Part shown: piece after piece, positions 17,535 to 25,852 of the stretch | How the letters are laid out: each line of letters starts with the position of its first letter | How positions within the stretch are numbered: the stretch's first letter is position 1 | Source of the DNA: Arthrobacter sp. NIO-1057 | Lineage (GTDB): Bacteria > Actinomycetota > Actinomycetes > Actinomycetales > Micrococcaceae | Assembly: GCF_900094805.1 (NCBI RefSeq) | Contig: NZ_FMAT01000002.1 | Coordinates: forward strand, 434,001-498,000 | Direction: 5' to 3' | DNA: 64,000 nucleotides | The notes under the pieces: generated by a model | What the model was told of the DNA's origin: nothing | The model's input: only the letters and a program-made list of their open reading frames with translations | Database searches by the model: none | Made by a program: the position numbers and the translations under genes

Positions 17535-18161
17535 ATGACAGGCTGGCACGTATCACGACACCCAGAATGGGACTTGATGTACGCGGCGGGTCTAACCGTG
17601 CGAGAAATCGCTGACCGGTGCCACCAAATAGTGGCTACCGTCCACCTACATCTACAGGTAAGAGAAAAATACTCACCCGGACTACGTGCAACGCACGAAG
17701 CCGCCCTGGCACGCCGCGACCCCGACCGGCCCACCACTTCGTGGCGAAGGCGACTTGATGAAGCCCTAGCATTCCATACCGCCCACCAGCGGCTGCCCAA
17801 CAGCCAAGGCCAAGCCCAAGAAAAGTCACTAGCACAATGGGTAGCCAACCAACGTATCTCCTACCAACAGGGGAATATGGCAGCGGCGAAGATCATCTTG
17901 CTAGACCAGCTGCCCAACTGGAACGTTAACCTGCACCAGCAACGCTTAGACGAGACCTGGCAAGCCAAACTAGTCGCTGTAGTTGATTACGTGACAGTCG
18001 CTGGCAGTCTGCCTCGATACAGGAACTACGCCAGCGAGCAAGAACGCCGTTTAGGCGTGTGGCTGCATAATCAACATCAGAAGCGCACCACAGGAACCCT
18101 AGTTGAATGGCGCAAGAACGCGTTGGACGATGCCCTGCCAGCTTGGCGCCGTCGCGGCTGA
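17535..18161 (+). CDS. Helicase-associated (HA) domain protein without helicase
   Basis: A 208-residue protein. An N-terminal helix-turn-helix-like part (MYAAGLTVREIADRCHQIVAT) is followed by two helicase-associated repeats (residues about 75-135 and 140-200) with the usual W, LP and R/K spacing: RLPNSQGQAQEKSLAQWVAN and SLPRYRNYASEQERRLGVWL. These small Trp-rich helical repeats bind nucleic acid in larger helicases. Free-standing versions are common in Arthrobacter-type genomes and their role is not known. It has no operon partner; about 220 bases without a gene precede it. Confidence 0.7.
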   Translation: MTGWHVSRHPEWDLMYAAGLTVREIADRCHQIVATVHLHLQVREKYSPGLRATHEAALARRDPDRPTTSWRRRLDEALAFHTAHQRLPNSQGQAQEKSLAQWVANQRISYQQGNMAAAKIILLDQLPNWNVNLHQQRLDETWQAKLVAVVDYVTVAGSLPRYRNYASEQERRLGVWLHNQHQKRTTGTLVEWRKNALDDALPAWRRRG

Positions 18162-19068
18162 ACAGGCCATGAACCGTACCAACGCTACTATTCCGTGAAC
18201 TGCTTTTCTAGACAGCAGGGCCCATGAAAAACCTAGGTTTAGATAGCCTAGGCCACTGCAGATCAGCGGCCATCGCGTTACTTGTCTAGAACAAATAGCC
18301 AGCCATGCGAGGGTTGCGATCACTGGATGTTTTCTGCCACTGAACGCCCAAATTTTCCAATTTGGTCATGCCCAGCAACGTGCCGTCTAAGACGTTTTCT
18401 AAGAGATCCGCTTGCTCATCCTCAAGTTCTATTAGATGCGTCAAGACAGCCAATGGCTCGGTAAACTCACGCGACCACCGACCAGGCCATTCAGTCATGA
18501 CCCAATCATTTAACGGCTACGTTGGTTTACCCTTAAGCCTCTTTCCGAAATAACCCACCAGGACTCAATGATTGAATTATCTCCTATGGTGCATGACCAG
18601 ATATGCGGATCGACGTTTGACCATCGGCCGGATCCCAACGACATCGTACGCGCCTCTACTTACCCGCCGTTGGTGGAGTGCGTTTCGCATTTGCAGTCCA
18701 GGCCCTGGTCAATCTGGTCGTCGCATCGTGGCATGTCGCAGAGTGCTGGCACGCAGTGGACTGCCCACTCGATATACCGTTCTTCACCGATTTCCCGTCT
18801 GGGTAATCCTCTTTCGTGCAAATGTAGGGTAAGGCAAGAATAAGCGTTGGAACTGAACCATTTACCGCGGCCGCCGGCAGTTCGCACGGCGTGGGTCAAG
18901 CGTTTCATCAATTCAACCCTAGTTCAGGTTCTTCGAGTCTGGCCTTATCTGCAATTTCTGACGGTAGGCGATTCTTGAAGATTTTTAAAAATAAACCGAT
19001 AAATTGCCTTTATTCATACATCAAACGAGAATAAGGCACAGTACATTTTCACAGTCTCAGGAGTGTCC
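18162..19068. other. Gene-poor stretch of about 900 bases
   Basis: Apart from the minus-strand remnant at 18286-18498, no coding frame here looks real: the other open frames have atypical composition and no recognisable motif. A/T-rich sequence directly before 19069 probably carries the promoter of the nucleoid-associated protein gene, which has AGGAG at 19059-19063. Confidence 0.4.
18286..18498 (-). pseudogene. Possible C-terminal remnant of a large restriction/helicase protein
   Basis: Seventy codons (TEWPGRWSREFTEPLAVLTH ... DEQADLLENVLDGTLLGMTK) resemble the C-terminal end of type ISP-like restriction-methylase or helicase proteins, where W-x-x-E-L/F-x-x-x-L...LVELEP-QA-LL is typical. 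Nothing of the rest is found upstream, where stops follow directly. Attribution is from memory and weak; it could also be a small unknown gene. Confidence 0.3.
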
Positions 19069-20100
19069 ATGGCAATAAGCATCTTGCAAGCAATCGTCCA
19101 TCAAATCCCTAAAGGGCGACATTCGACGAAGGACGATACGGACGTAGTGCTGAGTACTGAACTCACCCCACTTCAACCAGCGACGGTCCGCTTTATAGTT
19201 GACAACATAATTAAGATCGCATTGAAGCAGCCTCGCGAAGTTAAGCGCGACGAGAGCCAACCATCAACTACGCCAAAGTTTGTAACCGAAATTCTGATTG
19301 ACCCAAATGGACGGTTCATTGAAGCCTCACAGGAGATCGCCAAAACCCTATATCGTAGCCAAACGCCCAACAGCCCATCCGGAATCTTGGTCGTTGCCAG
19401 AACCATTGAAGACGGGTTTGAATCAGTACTTCTAATGAAGGCCGAACATCAAGAAGGTATACAAGTTCACCGCGATCCAGAAACTGGGCGACTCGATCTA
19501 AAGCATCTTGAAGAGTTGATTGTGGGCCATAATTCGAGAATATACAAAGTCGCACTTTTGCGTCTTGCAGATGACGAAACCATCGTTGGCCACATGGTGG
19601 ATCAGCAGAATGGTGCAATGTACGCAGACTTCTTCCTTGCGGACTTCCTAGGCTGCCAATTAGCCGATAAATCCGAGGTACAGACGAAAACATTCATGGA
19701 CTCCGCCATGAAGCACTTTAATGAAGACATCGATGACCCTGAAAAAGCGTCTCGCTATGCGTCCGGGCTGGCCGCTTACATGCAAACCCCGGCCACGGAT
19801 TTTCAGCCAAGTGAATTCGCAGACACATATCTCGAACCCGAAGACAGAGACTACTTCCTTGACGCCATTCCGCAAACGGTCGGCAACAACGTAATCCGCA
19901 AAGACCTCAAATTAATCACTGGCGGCGGGCAAGGTATCAAGTTCATTGGACATGGCTTCACAATAGTCGCGAGCCAGGAATCGATATCTTCCGGGAAAAT
20001 AGAAGTCACGAAGTCGGACGACGGCTCGACCATCATGAAGCTTCACGGACATCTGAAAAAGATCGGCTTCGGCTCACTACCTCAAGGAAGTAAAGATTGA
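19069..20100 (+). CDS. Nucleoid-associated protein (NdpA/YejK, 37-kDa family)
   Basis: A 343-residue member of the nucleoid-associated NdpA/YejK family, recognised from the central FFLADFLGCQLADKSEVQTK with the following TFMDSAMKHFNED. In E. coli YejK associates with the nucleoid; no biochemical activity is well established. The ATG at 19069 has AGGAG six bases upstream; a GTG at 19063 overlaps that site. The stop codon overlaps the TTG start of the next gene (TTGA), so this is the first gene of a tight two-gene unit. Base composition is lower in G+C than the flanks. Adjacent to a restriction operon, so a defence role is plausible. Confidence 0.8.
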   Translation: MAISILQAIVHQIPKGRHSTKDDTDVVLSTELTPLQPATVRFIVDNIIKIALKQPREVKRDESQPSTTPKFVTEILIDPNGRFIEASQEIAKTLYRSQTPNSPSGILVVARTIEDGFESVLLMKAEHQEGIQVHRDPETGRLDLKHLEELIVGHNSRIYKVALLRLADDETIVGHMVDQQNGAMYADFFLADFLGCQLADKSEVQTKTFMDSAMKHFNEDIDDPEKASRYASGLAAYMQTPATDFQPSEFADTYLEPEDRDYFLDAIPQTVGNNVIRKDLKLITGGGQGIKFIGHGFTIVASQESISSGKIEVTKSDDGSTIMKLHGHLKKIGFGSLPQGSKD

Positions 20101-21092
20101 CCGCTAACGAGCTCTCCCAACGCTACGCGACTGAACTCAAATTTCTGAGGAATGCACTTGAACAGTGGACGGCCAAGCTCAAAGTTATCGCAGGAACAAT
20201 CGACCGAAACGTACATGTTACTGGCCGCTGTAAGGAGCTTGACAGCTTACTTATAAAGGCTCACAAGAAAGATCCTGAAAATCCTCGATCCTGGGACAAT
20301 TTTGGTGACCTGGTTGCTCTCAAAGTAATATTCCCGACCCAGGCCGGCGCGGAAGAGTTCACGAACTTACTCCAAGAACACTCTGTTGAATTTGGCATAG
20401 CCTGTAAGTTAGATCGCCGGCGCCCGGCCCCCGACAAATTAGGGTATGCTGCAGATCAATTTGACTTGTGCGACCCAAGCATTTCGGACTCGTTAGGTAA
20501 TGGCCAGAAGGTGGAGGTTCAGGTACGAACAGTAGTTAGTGACGCGTGGTATATGATTGATCATCGTCTCAATTACAAAAATCCGACTGATTTGCCTCCA
20601 AACCTTCAGAGACGGGTGCTACGTTTAATTGCCCTGGCAGAGTTGTTTGATGAGGAGGTGAGTTCGTTGATTAGTGATGTATCTCGTTATGAGGACAGCG
20701 TTGAAGCTGGCAAGTTCAATGAGGTAAGCAAATTATTCCGTGAGTTCGCCGATTTTTACCCAAAGCCTGCTCGGCCAGAAGGACTATTTGAAATACTTCT
20801 CAGTGCTTACAAGGGCGCTGAGAAGGACTCCATCGTTAGTGACCTCAAAAATAAACTTGAAAAGGGCGATCTCGGCCAGCACTATAAAGCAGTTGTAGCT
20901 CAGCATAGGCCGGGAGCGACTAGCTTCGTAGAAAAGTATGACTGGCTTTATACGCAACCGGAATCACTGTTGATCGCCGATTTGGCGCAAAAGCCCCTCT
21001 ACCTAAAATCAATTGTCGACAACACAGACTTTGATCGAATCGTCATGTCAATGGCCGATGAATTGAGGTTGCCACGGGCTAGGAAACATTAG
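20097..21092 (+). CDS. RelA/SpoT-domain nucleotidyltransferase-like protein
   Basis: A 331-residue protein. The first ~180 residues match a RelA/SpoT synthetase fold: VTGRCKELDSLLIKA (residues 41-55), SWDNFGDLVALKVIF with the conserved Asp at about 71, LGYAADQFDL at 115-124, and VEVQVRTVVSDAWYMIDHRL at about 139-158. The usual His after GYxxx is replaced (Q121). A ~150-residue helical C-terminal part is unlike housekeeping Rel and there is no HD hydrolase domain. Such small synthetases include alarmone makers and toxSAS toxins. The start is TTG overlapping the ndpA-like stop, with GGAAG upstream. Product and target are unknown. Confidence 0.75.
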   Translation: MTANELSQRYATELKFLRNALEQWTAKLKVIAGTIDRNVHVTGRCKELDSLLIKAHKKDPENPRSWDNFGDLVALKVIFPTQAGAEEFTNLLQEHSVEFGIACKLDRRRPAPDKLGYAADQFDLCDPSISDSLGNGQKVEVQVRTVVSDAWYMIDHRLNYKNPTDLPPNLQRRVLRLIALAELFDEEVSSLISDVSRYEDSVEAGKFNEVSKLFREFADFYPKPARPEGLFEILLSAYKGAEKDSIVSDLKNKLEKGDLGQHYKAVVAQHRPGATSFVEKYDWLYTQPESLLIADLAQKPLYLKSIVDNTDFDRIVMSMADELRLPRARKH

Positions 21093-21108
21093 CTGAAGTA
21101 ATTTGAGC

Positions 21109-21126
21109 CCCATCCAAACGGATGGG
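21109..21126 (+). terminator. Stem-loop after the RelA/SpoT-like gene
   Basis: CCCATCC (21109-21115) and GGATGGG (21120-21126) form a perfect 7-bp stem with a 4-base loop, 17 bases after the stop codon. No T-run follows, so it is a weak or factor-assisted terminator. Confidence 0.5.
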
Positions 21127-21273
21127 ACCCACTTCTTGTCAGGCTTTCAGAGGACCGCGATCAATTGAATATTTTGAGAGTCCAGCTCTCGCTAGCTCCA
21201 ATGAAACTGCCTCCGGAATCATGAGTAAGGTTGCATCAAAAGGTTTCGGTGTTCTAGTGCAGCTGAATTCTCC

Positions 21274-21462
21274 CTAATCGGCCCGCAATTCGATCCGTAT
21301 TTCAAGGGCGGCAGTTAGTCGGGTGAGAGTAGTTATCGAAATTGGTCTCCCCGATTCAACACGGGCTACCGTAGCTCGCGAAACTGAGGCCGTATTAGCG
21401 AGCTCCGTCTGGCTAAGGCCTCGCTCGGTACGTGCCCTTCGAATCTGCTCACCGATGCTCAT
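21274..21462 (-). CDS. Small XRE-family DNA-binding regulator
   Basis: A 62-residue protein that is essentially one Cro/C1-type helix-turn-helix (MSIGEQIRRARTERGLSQTE, then VSRATVARVESG). Its start lies three bases after the stop of the specificity gene, so it is the last gene of the restriction-modification operon. Small XRE proteins next to restriction systems often act as controller proteins, though those usually come before the nuclease gene. It could instead be an antitoxin-like regulator. Confidence 0.8.
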   Translation of the reverse strand: MSIGEQIRRARTERGLSQTELANTASVSRATVARVESGRPISITTLTRLTAALEIRIELRAD

Positions 21463-21465
21463 AAT

Positions 21466-21990
21466 TCACACCCCAGGTATCAGCGCCTGTAGACTGTCAA
21501 GCGCTGATTCGCGTTCCGTAATAATTTCGCGCATAATCTGCTCCATGTAGTTCCAGTTCGGATCCTCATCGGAGGTTACAGGTAAGAAGATTACCGCATC
21601 GATCATGTCCTGGAGCTTCCACTTATCGACATAGACGTAGTTTTTCCCAACTACTTCGATGAGTGGAGCAATGAACAGACCAGATTCAGCAGTCATCTCG
21701 AACTTCGGATAAAGGATGTTGACGTCATCGGTGGCCCAAAATGGAATCGGCTGATAGAAAGTCTTTCCGGGAACTGTACCGTTATAGGCTGTTGTTAATA
21801 CATTGCCAGGGTGGATATGCTCGTCATTGCTAATCATGTGGGTATACCCGTTATTGAAGAGTGACGCCCCTACATAGGGTATGTCACCTTCAACTCGGTC
21901 GAGGCTTCTCAGCCGCGACCCCTTCACTACATCGAAGAGGTCTCCGATCCGGAACGGCATCCAGCCTGTCAGGTCGATTTCTCGGCTCAC
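21466..21990 (-). CDS. Half-size restriction specificity subunit (single TRD)
   Basis: A 174-residue protein of the HsdS type. It carries one target-recognition domain: WMPFRIGDLFDVVKGSR at the N-terminus, then GDIPYVGASLFNNGYTHMIS, AYNGTVPGKTFYQPIPFWAT and a C-terminal helix with NWNYMEQIMREIITERE. Ordinary HsdS has two such domains; one suggests a dimer that reads a palindrome. Its ATG overlaps the stop of the methylase-nuclease gene by four bases. The second gene of a three-gene operon on the minus strand. Confidence 0.82.
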   Translation of the reverse strand: MSREIDLTGWMPFRIGDLFDVVKGSRLRSLDRVEGDIPYVGASLFNNGYTHMISNDEHIHPGNVLTTAYNGTVPGKTFYQPIPFWATDDVNILYPKFEMTAESGLFIAPLIEVVGKNYVYVDKWKLQDMIDAVIFLPVTSDEDPNWNYMEQIMREIITERESALDSLQALIPGV

Positions 21991-23816
21991 TTCGTTACCT
22001 CCATCACCACAGCATCTTGTGTCTCGCTAACGTTTGCCGAGTACGTCGCAATTCTTCCCAGCTGTTCCATCATTACTCTTGAATCAATGCCTCGTTGAAA
22101 CATCACATAGTCCATCGCAGCACGCGCGAGGTCTTCCTCTGTGAGAATGAACGGTTTCGCCGGGGCCTGCCAACTGAGGCTCTCATTTGCGTCAATCCAC
22201 TGACCAGTAGAGTTCTCATAGTCGTCGTTGCGCTCGATTGCATCGATCCAGTAGTCCTCAATTGCAGGCCAGCGGTCGTGCACGTCGTGACGCCCCTTGT
22301 TCTTCACGGTCACCAAGCCGTCTTCGGCTATGTTCACGGCGAAGAACTTCTTGCCGTCTTGAGGCCTACCAGCCTCAAAGACGAAAATGCTGGTGGTCAC
22401 GCCGACGCCAAAGAACAAATTCTCCGGAAGCTTCACGACCTTCAAAAGTCGGTGATGCCGCAGTATACGAGAGATCTGCCCCTTACTCGTCTTCTCAAGC
22501 TTCTTATCGGGGAGAATGAACCCACACAGGGTCCCACGCTCAACGCTGTCGAGCACGTTTTCGACGATCCTCATACAACCGAATTTGTTCTCGTACGGCG
22601 GGTTCATCAGTACTTTCGTAGCACCCGTGTTCTTCATCCAGTCGCTCGCGCTCTCTGTGCGCGCGTCCATGTGCGCCAGGTTCGTCTTGCCGTCCTTATG
22701 GATCAGCATGTTCGCGCAGGCAAGAGCATAGATTTCCCGATCAAACTCGATGCCGTAAAGCTGTCTGGCTTTGATCGTTTTTGCCTTCGTAGTGTTCACT
22801 CCGCCGGCTTCGTCGATCATCTTACTCATTGCTTTCACGAGGAACGATCCAGAACCAGCGCAGGCATCGAGCACGCGATCGTCTTTGTCTACTCCGAGTA
22901 GTCGGTACATGAAGCCTGTAACGTGGTCGGGCGTGAAAACCTGACCAGACTCACTCTTCTTCTTGTACCTGTTGAATTCGTTGAAGAATATGGCCATGAC
23001 GTCTTCGCCCTTCCAGGAACTGGAATTGATGAGACCCGAGATTTCAGTAACCCAGTCGATGAAGTCGCCAATCAGAGTAGTCAACCGAGCTACTGCCGTG
23101 GGATTCTCATCGTCAGTCGAGACGTTCATCTTGATCTCTGAGTAGACTTCAGCAAGCAACTCCAACTTTGTGTTCTGCTGTTTATCGCCCCTGATTGCCT
23201 TGTTCAAAGCGCTTAAAATTCCGCTGTGAAAAGCTGAATAATCCATACCACGCACAAGCACGGCGTCGTAGCGGCGTGCCACGAGCGCACATGCCGTAAA
23301 GATCATTCGGTGGTAGAGGTTCTTGATCCCGAAGTCTGAGTGCAACGAATTGTTGATTCGCATCGTGAGCTCGTAGATGCGTTCTTTGTCGATCGGGCGC
23401 TCTGTGAGCTTTTCGAAGTAGAACTCTTTGGGCTGAAGCTCATCAGGCACTTTGAGCGGCTGACCGTTCACATAGGCACGGGTACGCTCACCGTCGAACA
23501 CGATGCCGACCACGAGGTCATATCTGGTGCGGACGGTGGCACAGTACTTCTCCACCTGGGCGAGCAATGCTGGAGATTCGATCGGCATCGCGTCGGGGGC
23601 CTTCGTTTCAAGTACCAGAGCCACGGCGCCACGGTCTTGAGGTAGATACCAACCGTCAGGTTTATTAGCACTTCCTTCGCCCGCGAACCCGAGTTGCTTC
23701 ATTGTGGTGATTTGACCTACGCCACTCTTCGCAACAGAGGGGGACACTCCAGACAACCCAAGTATCGATTCCGCGAGACTACGTACTTGGTCCTCTGTTT
23801 TTACTGCGCTCGACAT
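21987..23816 (-). CDS. Fused nuclease-adenine methyltransferase (BcgI/type I-like restriction-modification protein)
   Basis: A 609-residue protein. The N-terminal part has a PD-(D/E)xK pattern: KPDGWYLP at about 52-59 and LVLETKA at 68-74, suggesting an endonuclease domain. The C-terminal N6-adenine methyltransferase has motif I VLDACAGSGSFLV (about 315-327) and NPPY at about 405-408, preceded by QVFTPDHVTGFM typical of HsdM. Cleavage and methylation in one chain plus a separate specificity protein resemble type IIB BcgI-like systems; no HsdR helicase is present. Probably protects against foreign DNA. It is the first gene of the operon. Confidence 0.82.
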   Translation of the reverse strand: MSSAVKTEDQVRSLAESILGLSGVSPSVAKSGVGQITTMKQLGFAGEGSANKPDGWYLPQDRGAVALVLETKAPDAMPIESPALLAQVEKYCATVRTRYDLVVGIVFDGERTRAYVNGQPLKVPDELQPKEFYFEKLTERPIDKERIYELTMRINNSLHSDFGIKNLYHRMIFTACALVARRYDAVLVRGMDYSAFHSGILSALNKAIRGDKQQNTKLELLAEVYSEIKMNVSTDDENPTAVARLTTLIGDFIDWVTEISGLINSSSWKGEDVMAIFFNEFNRYKKKSESGQVFTPDHVTGFMYRLLGVDKDDRVLDACAGSGSFLVKAMSKMIDEAGGVNTTKAKTIKARQLYGIEFDREIYALACANMLIHKDGKTNLAHMDARTESASDWMKNTGATKVLMNPPYENKFGCMRIVENVLDSVERGTLCGFILPDKKLEKTSKGQISRILRHHRLLKVVKLPENLFFGVGVTTSIFVFEAGRPQDGKKFFAVNIAEDGLVTVKNKGRHDVHDRWPAIEDYWIDAIERNDDYENSTGQWIDANESLSWQAPAKPFILTEEDLARAAMDYVMFQRGIDSRVMMEQLGRIATYSANVSETQDAVVMEVTK

Positions 23817-23992
23817 CTCAGCGATCTCCTTCTTATTGTCTCAAATATGATACAAAGTTTCCGGTTCGAAATTCTGTAGCTTTGGACGCGTCGCCATATA
23901 CCCCCACCTCAAGATAACTAATAGATATAGTGACGCAAGTATCTGGTGAAATCACCAGTAGGACACAGGGTGGCTTTGTGATCGGTGTATTC

Positions 23993-24017
23993 CTGAACCG
24001 TCCGGGGTTTCATCCCG
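23993..24017 (+). repeat. Copy 2 of an IS-end-like 25-bp repeat
   Basis: Matches 5905-5929 at 20 of 25 positions in the same orientation. It lies just before a terminator-like hairpin and just outside the restriction operon, which would fit the end of a lost insertion element. Confidence 0.3.
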
Positions 24018-24028
24018 CTTTCTGTTGA

Positions 24029-24059
24029 GTTTCCCACGGGCTTCGCCCCGCCGGGGAAC
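24029..24059 (+). terminator. Strong stem-loop
   Basis: GTTTCCC (24029-24035) pairs with GGGGAAC (24053-24059) around an inner GGGC-TTC-GCCC hairpin. No gene directly upstream on this strand ends here, so it is probably a leftover of a lost element or an insulating terminator. Confidence 0.4.
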
Positions 24060-24258
24060 ATGGTGAATCAGTACGCTCCCACGACGGCCTCAACGGCTCT
24101 TGATCCATGCGTTCTAGAAGCGCATATGAGCAGAGTTCTGCCGCGGCCAGCTGCTTCTTGGTCCGCGCCGTTGGAAAGATCCGCGCATGCCGGCGAGCGG
24201 GACCAGTCCCGCCTCCTTACTTATCGAATGCTTTCCAGCTGAGAGTCCAGACAGCACA

Positions 24259-24843
24259 ATGGTTGCCATGGACTATGACAATCCGTTGATCCTCAAGGAC
24301 GTTGATGCGTGGCGCTCCTGGCTGGATGAAAACGAAGAAACCAGCGATGGCGTGTGGCTGCTCGTAGCCAAGAAGGGCACCATCGAACCGACATCGCTGA
24401 TGGTTGCCGATGCTCTGCAGGAAGCATTGTGCAGCGGGTGGATCGATGGCCAGCGGCACAGCAAGGACGAGACGACGTTCTTGCAGCGCTACACGCCGCG
24501 GCGCAAGGCTTCGGTCTGGTCCGAGAAGAATACGCAGTTCGTCGAAGAGCTGATCGCCCAGGGCAGGATGCGCCCGCGCGGCCAGGCAGAAATCGACGAG
24601 GCAAAAGCAGACGGACGGTGGGATCGTGCCTACCAGGGGCAGGCGACGGCACAGGTCCCGGAGGACCTGCAGCTCGCGCTGGATGCTGAGCCGGCGGCCA
24701 AGGCGGCTTTTGAGGCGTTGAAGTCCCAGCCGCGCTATCACATCCTGCACCAGCTGATGATCGCCAAGACGGAGAAGACCAGAGCTGCGCGCATAGCCCG
24801 CTTCATCGCACAGCTCCAAGAGTCGAACGCGCAGGACAGCTAA
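24259..24843 (+). CDS. YdeI/OmpD-associated family protein
   Basis: A 194-residue protein of the YdeI/OmpD-associated family. Conserved residues include WRSWLDENEETSDGVWLL, ALCSGWIDGQ and the signature YTPRRKASVWSEKN. Some relatives are described as protecting against bacteriocins or peptides, but the activity is not known. Two Met codons (24259 and 24268) are possible starts and neither has a strong ribosome binding site. It stands alone between the restriction operon and the SDR gene, at normal high G+C again, so it marks the return to typical chromosomal sequence. Confidence 0.8.
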   Translation: MVAMDYDNPLILKDVDAWRSWLDENEETSDGVWLLVAKKGTIEPTSLMVADALQEALCSGWIDGQRHSKDETTFLQRYTPRRKASVWSEKNTQFVEELIAQGRMRPRGQAEIDEAKADGRWDRAYQGQATAQVPEDLQLALDAEPAAKAAFEALKSQPRYHILHQLMIAKTEKTRAARIARFIAQLQESNAQDS

Positions 24844-25026
24844 CGCAAGGTCCAAGTCGCACGGGCCCGCGGCGGCACTACACATAGGGTCACCGCCGGA
24901 ACCCGAAAAGAACCATTGACTTAGGGGACAATAAAATTTGGACCTCTCTGTTGGCGGTAGACTCCGATTACGTCGGCATGCGGCGGCTAGCGAACAGCGG
25001 GGCTATCCCGCCGAAGAGAGAAATTC

Positions 25027-25767
25027 ATGCAGCATGAGAACAAGGTTGTCATTGTCACCGGTGGCGCATCCGGCATCGGCGGAGCGATCTCGCGAGTCCT
25101 GGCTCGCCGCGGCGCAAAGGTCGTGTCCGTGGATTTGAATGCCGAGGCTGGAGCCGCGCTGGCGTAAGAACTCGGCGTCTCAGTGATCTTCATCGAAAGC
25201 GATGTCAGCAAGCAGGAAACCGCAGATGCAGCAGTCTCCACGGCAGTAGAGAGCTTTGGCGGACTGGACGGCCTGGTGAACAACGCCCATGCTTCAAGCC
25301 AGGCACCGTTCACCGACCTGGATCAGGCTGCCTGGGATCTCTCGTTCAATACCGGTTTCCTGGCCACCCGCCAGTTCATGCTCGCTGCCTACCCGCACCT
25401 GAAGGACAACGGCGGCTCGATTGTGAACTTCGGCTCCGGCTCGGCCATGGTCGGCCGGCCGACCCAGGCCGCCTATGCTTCGGCCAAGGAAGCCATCCGC
25501 GGCCTGTCCCGCGTAACCGCCAACGAATGGGCGGCCAACAACATCCGCGTCAACGTGGTCTCCCCCATGGCGCTGACCGACGGCGTCAAGGCCTGGAGCC
25601 AGGCCTTCCCAGACCTGTATGAGCAGTCGCTGACCAAGGTTCCACTGGGCCGCTTCGGCGATCCGGAATCCGATGTCGCACCGGTTGTCGCTTTCCTGCT
25701 CTCAGACGATGCCAAGTACGTCACCGGCCAGACCCTCATGGCAGATGGAGGTGCGAATAAGCTCTAG
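25027..25767 (+). pseudogene. SDR-family oxidoreductase with a premature stop
   Basis: A short-chain dehydrogenase/reductase reading frame: NAD-binding TGGASGIGGAI at about residues 10-20, NNAH, catalytic Ser in the FGSGSAM region and the YASAK (Y-x-x-x-K) pair, ending TGQTLMADGGANKL. Codon 47 is TAA (25165-25167), which breaks it just after the Rossmann turn (VDLNAEAGAALA). Everything after the stop is intact to the TAG at 25765, and an in-frame GTG at 25183 could restart translation, but that product would lack the cofactor-binding loop. Probably a recent single-base loss, or a sequencing error. Confidence 0.8.
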
Positions 25768-25852
25768 TAACCTCTAGACCTCTTTCCTGCACTCTAGGCG
25801 CCGGGACATTGTGCTGGGGCCTGGACTGCTTTAACGCCGATCGGTTCAAAGC

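Larger units (their letters stand above)
23817..24258. other. Non-coding stretch between the restriction operon and the YdeI gene
   Basis: About 440 bases with no gene that I can support. The A/T-rich part at 23820-23940 probably holds the restriction operon promoter. It also contains the second IS-end-like repeat and a strong stem-loop at 24029-24059, so a lost insertion element is a reasonable guess. Confidence 0.4.

Noticed and set aside
18572-18911. Open frames on both strands in the gene-poor stretch
   Set aside because: Rich in Arg, Cys and Pro without any motif or ribosome binding site.
14073-24258. tRNA, integrase or direct-repeat attachment sites around the island
   Set aside because: No tRNA-like TPsiC arm, no recombinase motif and no convincing direct repeats were found by eye.
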